Notes under the pieces: model-generated | Told to the model about the DNA's origin: nothing | Database searches by the model: none | Seen by the model: the letters and a program-made list of their open reading frames with translations, nothing else | NCBI GenBank assembly: GCA_016787415.1 | Contig: JAEUUT010000070.1 | Location: forward strand, 215,091 to 279,090 | DNA from: Saprospiraceae bacterium | Lineage (GTDB): Bacteria; Bacteroidota; Bacteroidia; Chitinophagales; Saprospiraceae | Direction: 5' to 3' | DNA: 64,000 nt | Shown here: positions 56,289-64,000 of the stretch, in pieces | Numbering within the stretch: the stretch's first letter is position 1 | Layout of the letters: each line of letters begins with the position of its first letter | Translations under genes and position numbers: made by a program

Positions 56289-57479
56289 ATGAAATTTGCC
56301 ACCAAAGCAATACATGCGGGCATCGAGCCCGACCCCGGCACTGGCGCTGTCATGACCCCGATTTTCCAGACATCTACCTATGCGCAGGACAGCCCTGGAG
56401 ATCACAAGGGTTTTGAATATGCCCGTACCCAGAATCCGACGCGTTCGGTACTCGAAAAAAACCTGGCGGCTCTGGAAAACGGCCTCGATGCCGTATGCTT
56501 CGGTTCGGGCCTCGCTGCACAGGATGCGGTGATGAAACTCCTGAAATCGGGCGACGAAGTGCTGGCCGTCAATGATTTATACGGTGGGTCTTACCGCCAG
56601 ATGGTGCGTGTGTATGCACAATGGGGCCTGAAAAGCCGCTTTGTAGATATGTACACGGCTTCGAATGTGGAACACGAAATAGGCCCTGATACCAAACTGA
56701 TTTGGATCGAAACGCCCACCAATCCCATGCTCAACATCGTGGATATTGCGGCCGTGTGCGCCATCGCACGCAGCAAAGGTGTTATGGTGTGTGTCGACAA
56801 CACCTTTGCTTCGCCTTACCTCCAAAATCCGCTCGACCTGGGCGCCGATATTGTGCTGCACTCCGCTACCAAATACATTGGCGGCCACTCCGATGTGGTG
56901 CATGGCTGCCTGATCGTGAAGGATGCCGACCTGGCTGCCCGCCTGCATTTTATCCAGAACGCAACCGGCGCAGTGCCTGGCCCGCAGGATTGTTTTCTGG
57001 TGCTGCGCGGCATCAAAACCCTGCACCTGCGTGTGCAGCGCGCCTGCGAAAATGCAGCCGTTATTGCTCAATACCTTGCCAACCATCCCAAAGTGGAAAA
57101 GGTGTACTGGCCCGGGTTCGAGTCGCACCCCAACCACCATGTTGCCCGCAAACAAATGCGCATGTTCGGCGGCATGGTATCGTTCGACCTGAAAGATAAT
57201 TCACTGGAAAATGCCAACCACGTGCTGAGCAATACCCACCTGTTCACGCTGGCAGAATCGCTGGGCGGCGTGGAATCGCTGATCGGGCACCCGGCCAGTA
57301 TGACGCACGCCAGCATCCCGCGTGAAGAACGCCTGAAAGTGGGCCTTACCGATTCGCTCATTCGCCTCAGCGTGGGCATTGAAGATGCCGACGACCTGAT
57401 TGCCGATTTGGAACAGGCACTTGATGGAGTAGGGAAGGGGATGGAAGTGGAAGATGCGCCGGTGGTGCAGGCGTATTGA
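56289..57479 (+). CDS. Cystathionine gamma-synthase/lyase family PLP enzyme
   Basis: A 396-aa PLP enzyme of the Cys/Met metabolism family. YARTQNPTRSVLEKNLAALE and the Lys in LHSATKYIGGHSDVVHG (near 198) bind the cofactor; SLGGVESLIGHPASMTHASI is the C-terminal signature. It acts in transsulfuration or methionine synthesis; synthase and lyase cannot be separated by sequence alone. Confidence 0.92.
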   Translation: MKFATKAIHAGIEPDPGTGAVMTPIFQTSTYAQDSPGDHKGFEYARTQNPTRSVLEKNLAALENGLDAVCFGSGLAAQDAVMKLLKSGDEVLAVNDLYGGSYRQMVRVYAQWGLKSRFVDMYTASNVEHEIGPDTKLIWIETPTNPMLNIVDIAAVCAIARSKGVMVCVDNTFASPYLQNPLDLGADIVLHSATKYIGGHSDVVHGCLIVKDADLAARLHFIQNATGAVPGPQDCFLVLRGIKTLHLRVQRACENAAVIAQYLANHPKVEKVYWPGFESHPNHHVARKQMRMFGGMVSFDLKDNSLENANHVLSNTHLFTLAESLGGVESLIGHPASMTHASIPREERLKVGLTDSLIRLSVGIEDADDLIADLEQALDGVGKGMEVEDAPVVQAY

Positions 57480-57498
57480 TGGAGGGGGCGTGACGGTG

Positions 57499-57945
57499 TT
57501 ATTTCCTGTACACGCCGTGAAACCGCAACAAATGATCGGGGGCCTGTTCGTTGTAAATACAAAGAATAAGGCTGTTGCGCTGCGTGCGCTCGCTGGAAAA
57601 CAGAATTTTGACCGGATTGTGGATGTATCCGCGTTCGGCAAACAATTCCAGTTGGTGCTGCCGAGGCCTGCGAAAAAGTTTCAATTCATCTGCCGACGCA
57701 GGTACGGGCACATCGCCATACCCTTCGTCGCGCAGAAATTGACGCACCATATCGTATGTATATGCCAGCCGCGAGCCCCCAAAAACACTTCGGTATTCCC
57801 AGCCGTCGCTGCGGCCACCCAGATACTCGGAGCCTGCCGGTGGAAACTGCTGACGCATGGGGACGTGCGGAATTTCAGGCGCCTGTTCGGCGGCGTCCGG
57901 AATTTTTTCTTCCTCTTCTATAAAACCAAATTCGTCGTATTGCAT
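57499..57945 (-). CDS. Unknown 148-aa protein divergent from cinA
   Basis: An acidic N-terminus (MQYDEFGFIEEEEKIPD) is followed by a moderately hydrophobic C-terminal half containing NSLILCIYNEQ. Not recognised. The start ATG 57945 lies about 19 bp downstream of a minus-strand -7 element TAATTTTG (57971-57964); ATG 57957 is an alternative. The longer reading frame through the cinA gene is spurious. Confidence 0.65.
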   Translation of the reverse strand: MQYDEFGFIEEEEKIPDAAEQAPEIPHVPMRQQFPPAGSEYLGGRSDGWEYRSVFGGSRLAYTYDMVRQFLRDEGYGDVPVPASADELKLFRRPRQHQLELFAERGYIHNPVKILFSSERTQRNSLILCIYNEQAPDHLLRFHGVYRK

Positions 57946-57963
57946 TGTAGCGGTCATCGCTTG

Positions 57964-57971
57964 CAAAATTA
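57964..57971 (-). promoter_or_regulatory. -7 element TAATTTTG of the 148-aa gene
   Basis: A match to TAnnTTTG on the minus strand, in the 33-bp gap between the divergent genes. Confidence 0.45.
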
Positions 57972-57978
57972 CAAAAAT

Positions 57979-59241
57979 ATGCAAACCCACCTCCTTACTA
58001 TTGGCGATGAAATCCTGATCGGCCAGATTGTAGACACCAATTCTCCCTGGATGAGCCGCGAACTGAACTTGCGCGGAATGGCCGTTTCGGGCAAAAGCAG
58101 CGTCGGCGACACCCGACAGGCTATTATCGATGGCATCGAACATGCTGCCTCCCGCGCGGATGTTGTGATTATGACGGGCGGGCTTGGCCCGACCAAAGAC
58201 GATATTACCAAAAAAACGCTGGCGGAAATGTTCGGTTCTGAAATGGCGTTTCATGCCGAAACCTATCAGCAAATTGAAAGTTATTTTGTCAAAGTAGGCC
58301 GCCCTACGCCTCCCGCTATGCGCGATCAGGCTACTTTGCCTGAAAAAGCCGTTATCCTGCGTAACAAAGTGGGCACCGCACCGGGGATGTGGTTTGAAAA
58401 CAAGGGGAAAATCTACATTTCCCTGCCTGGCGTACCCTTTGAAATGGAATACCTCATGACAGCGGAAGTGCTTCCACGCCTGCAACAACGCTTTCAATCT
58501 CAACCCATCGTACACAGAACGCTGCTGACGGCCGGTGAAGGAGAAAGCAATATCGCAAAACGCATCGAGGCATTTGAAGACGCGCTGCCCCCACAGATCA
58601 AACTGGCATACCTGCCCGCGCTTGGGCAAGTGCGCCTGCGTCTTTCCGGCGCCTGGGATGGCGCGCCGACGCCCGACGCCGAAGCGCAGATGATAGCACT
58701 AGTGGAATCAAAAAAAGCGGAATTGCAGGCACTTATTCCCGACCTCGTGTATGGAGAGGAAAAGGAAACGCTGGAAGAAGTGGTGGGAAAAATACTGATA
58801 GCCCAGGATAAAAAATTTGGTACGGCGGAAAGTTGTACGGGCGGTTATGTAGCGCACCTGATCACCTCGGTGCCGGGATCGTCGGCGTATTTTCCGGGCT
58901 CTGTGGTGTCGTACTCTTATGAAATGAAGGAAAAACTGTTGAATGTTCGCCACAAGACCTTGCAGCATTTCGGCGCCGTCAGTGAAGAAACCGTGCGCGA
59001 AATGGCGCTGGGCGCGCTGGACACGCTCGGGCTGGATATTTCGCTGGCTATTTCGGGCATTGCCGGCCCCGGAGGTGGAATGCCCGAAAAACCGGTAGGC
59101 ACGGTATGGATGGCCGTTAGCGACCGAGAGCGAACGGTGGCGGTAAAACATGTGTTTGGCCGCGACAGAATCAAGAATATTCAACTCACAGGCACCTACG
59201 CACTCAACCTCGTAAGAAAATTCCTGCTCGGGCAAATTTGA
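57979..59241 (+). CDS. cinA: CinA-family competence/damage-inducible protein
   Basis: A 420-aa two-domain protein. The N-terminal MoCF-like domain has TIGDEILIGQIVDTNS and MTGGLGPTKDDITKK; the C-terminal domain has the amidase motif GTAESCTGGYVAHLITSVPG and GIAGPGGGMPEKPVGTVW. The family combines pyrophosphatase activity on nucleotide sugars or ADP-ribose with nicotinamide-mononucleotide amidase activity, serving NAD salvage. The start is ATG 57979, which begins the conserved N-terminus; the upstream frame is spurious. Confidence 0.94.
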   Translation: MQTHLLTIGDEILIGQIVDTNSPWMSRELNLRGMAVSGKSSVGDTRQAIIDGIEHAASRADVVIMTGGLGPTKDDITKKTLAEMFGSEMAFHAETYQQIESYFVKVGRPTPPAMRDQATLPEKAVILRNKVGTAPGMWFENKGKIYISLPGVPFEMEYLMTAEVLPRLQQRFQSQPIVHRTLLTAGEGESNIAKRIEAFEDALPPQIKLAYLPALGQVRLRLSGAWDGAPTPDAEAQMIALVESKKAELQALIPDLVYGEEKETLEEVVGKILIAQDKKFGTAESCTGGYVAHLITSVPGSSAYFPGSVVSYSYEMKEKLLNVRHKTLQHFGAVSEETVREMALGALDTLGLDISLAISGIAGPGGGMPEKPVGTVWMAVSDRERTVAVKHVFGRDRIKNIQLTGTYALNLVRKFLLGQI

Positions 59242-59244
59242 ATG

Positions 59245-61857
59245 TCATCGCACAATCGTTACATCCCCTTTTAGCACGGAAGTGTTCGTACTCCCTAGTT
59301 CTCCTATTTCAAGCACCCAGATATATACGCCAGGCGAACAGTATTGTCCTCGGAATTTGCCATCCCACCCTTTCTCTACCGGATTGTCTGTTTGATAAAT
59401 AAACTGCCCCCACCGATCATAGATGCGCATGTGAAGAGGAATACAAACCGGGTTGGTAGAAATATTAAATCGATCATTGGGCGGATTTCCAGGATGAAAT
59501 ACATTGGGAATGAATACATTATCCAGGTTGCAGCAAGGGAGTATGGTAATGGTATCGCCACGGACGCATCCATTTTCATCTGTAAAACGCACAGTGACAA
59601 TACCAGAAGATTTGACATCAAAATCTGCTGATTCTATTTGATTATTCCAAATAGTACCAGGGTACGGGCTGTGGAGCACGATGGGGTTACCCGTACAGAA
59701 TTTGGCTATAGAATCTGTTATCAACAGATCCGAATCATCAGGATATACGTATAAATCATACCGATGTATCGAGTCGCAAGCCTCCCCTGCCCCCGGTGTT
59801 AAAATGAATGATGCCGGAGCTCGATAATATTGCCCACCTAAAAAAATGGAATCGGAGGGGCACATTCTGATAATATGCACTACTTCTGTCACGTCAAGCC
59901 AGTTGCCTGTAATGACCAATACCGTATCAATACAGCCTGTCGTAGCCTCGATGGTATCGACAAATAAAAAAGGTTCAGTGAAAATCATACCGCCCAACAA
60001 GAGGGTGTCTCCCTGACAAAAAACGATTGTTTGATTGATTGTGACCGGTGGAATCAGATTAACCATGATTTTTACAATCGTATCGCAGCCGATTCCATCA
60101 TTTAAAAGGGTATCCAGCAGAATGGCCGATTCGTGAATGAAAACACCACCAATGAGTATAGAGTCACCCGAGCATATTTCATATGTTCTGAAAGTATGGA
60201 TGTATGTTGTCGGGGTAATGTCTACGATAAGCAGTGTATCGCAGGCGCCGGTTTGCGACAACAATGTGTCGGTGTAAATGCCTGGTGCGATATAATCCTG
60301 TCCATAAACGGTTATGGTATCTCCCGGGCACCACGGCAAGTTTCCGGTTCGAACAATTTGGTAGTTACTCCAGGTCGCTTTGACGTTAAAAATAGTATCG
60401 CAATCGAGTTCATTATCCGTAATGACTTGATAATCACCTGGCTGCCAGATTTCAAGCCCATGCGACAATACGGTATCTCCCTCACAAAAAGACACAGAGT
60501 CTTGTACAACTACCTTGTTTAGGAAATCAGAGAAAAAGCCGTAAGCACATCCATTATTCTGTAACCCGTTAATAAAGCCCGCATGAAACAATCCACCGTT
60601 TATAGTTTCAATCAAAGTGGATACTCCTGCAGGGATTGTAGCATCTAAAAAAGGGGCGACTGCTGAAACAAATTCGCCATTTGAACCCGGCACAGGATCG
60701 AACAAAGTAGCAGGGAGCAGGTTGGGGTTACCGTTTATCCGGAAGGCATTTTCATTACCTGCACGTGTGACCACATGAAGAAACAATGGGTCATTGTTGG
60801 TGCGAATGAAACGTACACTTTGTGAACCACTGCAATCCAGCGAGGGCATAATTTCGCCGGCTACTTCGCATCCAATGCCGGAAATATGAAAAACATAGAA
60901 CGGTTTGTTGCCGGTAATAAAATGACTGCCAAAATCTATTTGTATACTGCCAGTTTCTCCAGCGTTTAGTGAAAGGGTCGTGTTGTTGTGGAAGACTGTA
61001 GTACCGTTCTCGGTTGCAACGATCACGACCACCTCCGGCCCATCCAGTTCTCCTTTGGAGACAACATATCGTTTGCCAACATAGTCTACCGGAATAATTT
61101 GATCACCTACCAAGTCGCGGCAAAAACCGCCGTATACTGGGGGCGCATCCAGCAAATCGTCTTTAACAGTAATGGCAACAGGTTTATCGGAAACTACCAA
61201 ACTACCCGAAGGGTGCTGCGAAGCACTCTGAGAGGCCGCCTCACAACTGAAAGTCTGTCCTCGATTAAGGGTGATAGTAAACGGAATATTGGCTGCATGC
61301 CCTACCAGGGCGCGTGTAGGAGTGATCGTCACAGATGTATTATCTTCTGTGGCTACAAGATCAAAGGCTGCATGAGGGAAAGGGGTATGCCCGGGATTGT
61401 TTGAATTATCCAGAAAGGATTGGAAAGGCGTATAAAACCGCTTCCCCAGTGCATTGAAGCCTTTCAGTGCAAAAATTTCAGGGTTGCTGCCCAACTGCCC
61501 AATCACTTCATAATATATAGAAATAGGCTGAGTGGAGTGTATCAAGATTCCTTTATTAAGAACCTGGTTGGCGGGTTTGTTCTCAATCGTTTCTACCCAG
61601 TTTGCCATATCCAGTACTGCTGTACTCCCTGCAGCGACATTCAATTGCTGAGCTGGGAACGCTGGATTGGCTGGCATGGAAACCGTTACGATGGCATCGC
61701 TGGAGAAAGCGGAAATTCGAAAAACGGTAGGGTTATCGTATCCAATTTGTCCCTTGGTTATTTCGGGGGCTACAAACCAAAAAAGGGTATCCTGTTGAGC
61801 GAATAAAGAGGTCTGTGTGATGGTAATAAAAAGGACAAATTGGATGATGTATTTCAT
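59245..61857 (-). CDS. Large secreted protein with gliding-type C-terminal domain
   Basis: An 870-aa surface protein. The signal peptide ends at SLFAQ. The N-terminal 400 residues resemble the IgGFc-binding-protein-like domain of Bacteroidota surface proteins (FNALGKRFYTPFQSF, DNTSVTITP). The middle has repeats built on CEGDTVLSHG / CPGDTITVYG / CSGDSILIGG / CQGDTLLLGG. The end has the gliding-type (type B) sorting domain: NVFIPNVFHPGNPPNDRFNI, then MRIYDRWGQFIYQTD and GWDGKFRGQ, which routes it through the type IX system. It lies 12 bp after the FkbM gene in one operon. Confidence 0.9.
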   Translation of the reverse strand: MKYIIQFVLFITITQTSLFAQQDTLFWFVAPEITKGQIGYDNPTVFRISAFSSDAIVTVSMPANPAFPAQQLNVAAGSTAVLDMANWVETIENKPANQVLNKGILIHSTQPISIYYEVIGQLGSNPEIFALKGFNALGKRFYTPFQSFLDNSNNPGHTPFPHAAFDLVATEDNTSVTITPTRALVGHAANIPFTITLNRGQTFSCEAASQSASQHPSGSLVVSDKPVAITVKDDLLDAPPVYGGFCRDLVGDQIIPVDYVGKRYVVSKGELDGPEVVVIVATENGTTVFHNNTTLSLNAGETGSIQIDFGSHFITGNKPFYVFHISGIGCEVAGEIMPSLDCSGSQSVRFIRTNNDPLFLHVVTRAGNENAFRINGNPNLLPATLFDPVPGSNGEFVSAVAPFLDATIPAGVSTLIETINGGLFHAGFINGLQNNGCAYGFFSDFLNKVVVQDSVSFCEGDTVLSHGLEIWQPGDYQVITDNELDCDTIFNVKATWSNYQIVRTGNLPWCPGDTITVYGQDYIAPGIYTDTLLSQTGACDTLLIVDITPTTYIHTFRTYEICSGDSILIGGVFIHESAILLDTLLNDGIGCDTIVKIMVNLIPPVTINQTIVFCQGDTLLLGGMIFTEPFLFVDTIEATTGCIDTVLVITGNWLDVTEVVHIIRMCPSDSIFLGGQYYRAPASFILTPGAGEACDSIHRYDLYVYPDDSDLLITDSIAKFCTGNPIVLHSPYPGTIWNNQIESADFDVKSSGIVTVRFTDENGCVRGDTITILPCCNLDNVFIPNVFHPGNPPNDRFNISTNPVCIPLHMRIYDRWGQFIYQTDNPVEKGWDGKFRGQYCSPGVYIWVLEIGELGSTNTSVLKGDVTIVR

Positions 61858-61869
61858 GAGAGAATGGGT

Positions 61870-62556
61870 TTATTCTTTTTTCAGTTGATATATCAAGGTG
61901 CGTTGTAGTACCGCAATGATTTGATAACCAATACTTTCGAGATAGTTATTAATTTCTGATTGGCTAACCTGTTTGATATGAAAACGGGTGTCTTCTACCA
62001 AAATATAGGAGGGCCTGAAAAGCGACCAGTCATTTGAGCGTAATACATCAAGGTCAAGACCTTCTACATCGATTGAAATAAAATCAATATGCTGCCCTTG
62101 TGGCAAGTTTTCCTGAAGAATTTGGGACAACGTTTTGATTGGTACATCTATGCTTTTTACGATCCGATAAGGTTTGCCAGTATTTCGTTCTTCTGCTACT
62201 TGTTTGTTAAATGTATTGAGAGCAGGCTCATTAAAACAGTAAAATGTAAGTACTCCAGACGTGCTTCCAACGCCCAATTCAAGATTAATGTCTCCGGGTC
62301 GAAGCCAATTAAATGGCTTCATACAGCCCGGCGTTGGGTCAATATTAATACCACGCCATCCTTTTCGATACAACATCCAGGTATTGGAAAACCGAACAGG
62401 ATGGTGAGCGCCTACATCTACAAAAAAACCTTTGTATCCTTTTTTATGTCCAAAGAATGAATACAAAACTACATCTTCTCCGTCTTGAGAATATGATTTT
62501 TTGTGTCGGATATAATCTAAAACTGAAATTATCAGGGAGCGTAGTGATTGTGCCAT
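61870..62556 (-). CDS. FkbM-family methyltransferase
   Basis: A 228-aa SAM-dependent methyltransferase. The start is ATG 62556 (MAQSLRSL). The family signature YSQDGEDVVLYSFFG and GFFVDVGAHHPVRFSNTWMLY is present, with FISIDVEGLDLDVL near residue 170. FkbM enzymes methylate hydroxyls of polyketides, glycans or lipids. It precedes the gliding-type protein gene by 12 bp; it may modify a glycan on such proteins (inference). A -7 element TAATTTTG lies at 62576-62569. Confidence 0.88.
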   Translation of the reverse strand: MAQSLRSLIISVLDYIRHKKSYSQDGEDVVLYSFFGHKKGYKGFFVDVGAHHPVRFSNTWMLYRKGWRGINIDPTPGCMKPFNWLRPGDINLELGVGSTSGVLTFYCFNEPALNTFNKQVAEERNTGKPYRIVKSIDVPIKTLSQILQENLPQGQHIDFISIDVEGLDLDVLRSNDWSLFRPSYILVEDTRFHIKQVSQSEINNYLESIGYQIIAVLQRTLIYQLKKE

Positions 62557-62568
62557 CCTTTTTTCGGG

Positions 62569-62576
62569 CAAAATTA
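62569..62576 (-). promoter_or_regulatory. -7 element TAATTTTG of the FkbM operon
   Basis: A match to TAnnTTTG on the minus strand, 13 bp upstream of the FkbM start. Confidence 0.5.
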
Positions 62577-62630
62577 TTGATTATTTGATGTTACTGTTCC
62601 TGTGATTGAAATATGCCGTTTTTTTGCACT

Positions 62631-62723
62631 CTCACCTCTCACCTCTCACCTCTCACCTCTCACCTCTCACCTCTCACCTCTCACCTCTCACCTCTCACCT
62701 CTCACCTCTCACCTCTCACCTCT
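62631..62723 (+). repeat. Perfect CTCACCT heptamer array, about 13 copies
   Basis: An uninterrupted 93-bp run of the heptamer CTCACCT ends 4 bp before the ATG of the 54-aa membrane protein. It is the longest array of this family in the window. Confidence 0.95.
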
Positions 62724-62727
62724 GCCC

Positions 62728-62892
62728 ATGTTCCAACGCCAGTCCCGCAACCCCTTCCCCGCCCGCAATATTCTGATCCTTGCAGCCCTGGTGCTGGCCT
62801 GTCTGCTGTATGTGCTGCGGAGTATGAAAGAAAAACCGGCCGAGCCTGCCGCACCGGAAACGCCCGCCGTTCAGGCAGATACTTTGAAATAA
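62728..62892 (+). CDS. Small single-helix membrane protein
   Basis: A 54-aa protein with one transmembrane helix (ILILAALVLACLLYVLRSM) and a Pro/Ala/Glu-rich tail. The ATG at 62728 follows the heptamer array by 4 bp; the longer frame only translates the array. Not recognised. The stop directly abuts the end of the convergent TrpF-like gene. Confidence 0.5.
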   Translation: MFQRQSRNPFPARNILILAALVLACLLYVLRSMKEKPAEPAAPETPAVQADTLK

Positions 62893-63510
62893 CTATTCGG
62901 ACATTTCTTCCAGCGCGTCAAAAATCGCTTCGATCTCGTCGAAGGATTTCACGCCCACGCGTTCCTCTTCGCCGCCCGCGAGGTCGATGCCTGCGGGCTG
63001 GATTGCAGCAAGCAACCGGGGCCAGTGCTCCGCTACCACATCGGCCCGAATAAGGATGGGAAAACGTGCGCAGCGCTGTTTCCAGGTTTCGGGATCGACC
63101 ACAAGACCTGTTGAGGAGTCTATCTCCCTGCTCATATCCACCAGAAAATAAGCCACATACGGCGCTTTTTCTTCCAGTATCGTATCCAGTTCGGGCAAAC
63201 TGCCGTCTACGCTGGCAATAACCGTCAGCCCTTCCAGCGCCGCCGCGTCGGCGTCCAGCGTCGTTGCTGGCGCCTGCACGGCATCGAGGCCGAAAAATGC
63301 TGCCGCCTCGCGCACGTACGATGCGGAAGCCCGGGTAAACTCGCCCACTACCTGGGGGCCTTCCACCCATTCGCGGATGGCTTTCATGTGCATGGGATCG
63401 AGGTAGCCCTCGGTATTTTCTTCGAGGTTGAACCCCAGGAATGCCACTTCTTTTGCTGCGAAATAACGCGCGTCGGTCAGGTTGGTTATGGCAGATGCTT
63501 TGATCAGCAT
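62893..63510 (-). CDS. Divergent TrpF-like (phosphoribosylanthranilate isomerase family) protein
   Basis: A 205-aa TIM-barrel-like protein. The N-terminus KASAITNLTDARYFA fits the TrpF start KICGIT but with Ser in place of the catalytic Cys, and the C-terminus GIDLAGGEEERVGVKSFDEI fits the GVDVSSGVE..GVKD phosphate-binding end. The catalytic Asp is not clearly placed. The length (205) is normal for TrpF. It is probably a TrpF paralogue with a changed or lost function; no other trp gene is nearby. Confidence 0.7.
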   Translation of the reverse strand: MLIKASAITNLTDARYFAAKEVAFLGFNLEENTEGYLDPMHMKAIREWVEGPQVVGEFTRASASYVREAAAFFGLDAVQAPATTLDADAAALEGLTVIASVDGSLPELDTILEEKAPYVAYFLVDMSREIDSSTGLVVDPETWKQRCARFPILIRADVVAEHWPRLLAAIQPAGIDLAGGEEERVGVKSFDEIEAIFDALEEMSE

Positions 63511-63745
63511 AGTTATCTGTTATCTGTTATTGGTTATCAGGGAGCGTTTTTTGGGGCCGGTGCAAAGATGGGGCGATGATTTGACAACTTTTAAAATGTT
63601 ATCCAATCTCATACAAAAAGCACAAACGACCCTTTATCACCCTGATAACGGATGGCTTAACATGAGTTTTGGATAGAATGCCACAAAAACAAGGCGTAAA
63701 CACTTGAAAATCACAATAATGGCCAAGCATTTGTGGGTGCGGCCT
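63511..63745. other. Intergenic stretch, no gene seen
   Basis: A short GTTATCTGTTATCTGTTATT array lies at 63511-63541. The rest shows no ORF with family features and no RNA gene that I can identify. Confidence 0.4.
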
Positions 63746-63875
63746 TATTCAAATCCCGATTTTGCACCCTTGGAGGCGGCTGAGAGCACCCATGTTTGAG
63801 TCCCGCCTGTGGCGGGACGAGTTTGGGTGCGAACCCGCCTCCAAGGAGGGCAAAATCGTAGGATTTGAATACAGC
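63746..63875. repeat. Imperfect inverted repeat of about 130 bp
   Basis: The left arm TATTCAAATCCCGATTTTGC followed by CTTGGAGGCGG pairs imperfectly with CCGCCTCCAAGGAGGGCAAAATC and GGATTTGAATACA on the right. The centre carries a smaller stem GTCCCGCC / GGCGGGAC. The ORFs within it are shadows. Confidence 0.65.
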
Positions 63876-64000
63876 CTTGATTTTTTGGTACTTCGTATAT
63901 TACACTTCAAACTTGAAAGAGGACACTCCGATTGGTTCATGGTGTAAAACCGGTGTAAAAAGTGTGGAACCTCTTTCTGTTACAGCGGCGATAATCTGGA
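63876..64000. other. Window end, no gene seen
   Basis: No coding region or RNA gene is visible in the last bases of the window. Confidence 0.4.

Noticed and set aside
57499..58629. 376-aa minus-strand ORF
   Set aside because: Its first 228 codons lie opposite cinA; only the part from 57945 is supported.
62631..62723. CRISPR array
   Set aside because: The unit is 7 bp with no spacers; it is a simple tandem repeat.
62602..62727. 42-residue extension of the 54-aa membrane protein
   Set aside because: It is the translation of the CTCACCT array.
63762..63947. 61-aa ORF near the window end
   Set aside because: It lies inside the inverted repeat at 63746-63875 and shows no coding features.

Overview
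The window looks like a chromosomal segment of a Bacteroidota bacterium, most likely a Saprospiria-type member (inference). The reasons are a type IX secretion sorting domain on an M43 protease, a gliding-type C-terminal domain on a cell-surface protein, DUF4294, ThuA/PQQ-type fusions, and many genes preceded by the Bacteroidota -7 promoter element TAnnTTTG with no clear Shine-Dalgarno site. I see no rRNA, tRNA, CRISPR array, integrase or transposase.

Layout. (1) 1-11.8 kb is an unbroken minus-strand run: McrB and McrC (type IV restriction), a small membrane protein, a very large histidine-kinase-like protein with receiver-like domains at both ends, an unknown 207-aa protein overlapping it by 4 bp, a 658-aa receiver protein with an unknown helical C-terminus, a von Willebrand-like lipoprotein and a four-helix membrane protein. 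This reads as a defence or signalling island; the kinase/unknown/receiver trio is the best candidate for an undescribed system. (2) 12-18.7 kb holds small proteins, the HtrA protease, a LytTR response regulator, a hybrid histidine kinase and an ion channel. (3) 18.8-26.4 kb is catabolic: a GH78-like rhamnosidase, a 1243-aa ThuA/sugar dehydrogenase/PKD/cytochrome c fusion and an amidohydrolase. (4) 27.4-31.1 kb is a second defence-like pair: a degenerate SIR2-like plus TIR-like protein overlapping a membrane-anchored STAND NTPase. (5) 31.3-45 kb is mostly housekeeping: 2-hydroxyacid dehydrogenase, WD40 protein, RNase HII, Dabb protein, an HTH protein divergent from a small unknown with an operator-like palindrome, AlaS, RlmD-type methyltransferase, LigA, DUF4294 and a ROK kinase. 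(6) 45-50 kb has the T9SS metalloprotease and an ECF sigma / anti-sigma-like barrel protein / lipoprotein cluster. (7) 50-63.5 kb has ApaG, an RND pump, an orphan OppC-like permease, a WecA/MraY-like transferase, a cystathionine synthase/lyase, CinA, a large gliding-type surface protein with an FkbM methyltransferase, and a divergent TrpF-like protein.

The intergenic DNA is unusual. Nearly every longer gap carries low-complexity tandem arrays, often arranged as long hairpins: a 7-bp CTCACCT array directly upstream of four start codons, and the G-rich strand of the same array after two terminators, each time followed by the same REP-like element. Several hairpin families share loop or arm sequences at distant loci. 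One such array lies inside a coding sequence. All family assignments are from motif reading; no database search was run.
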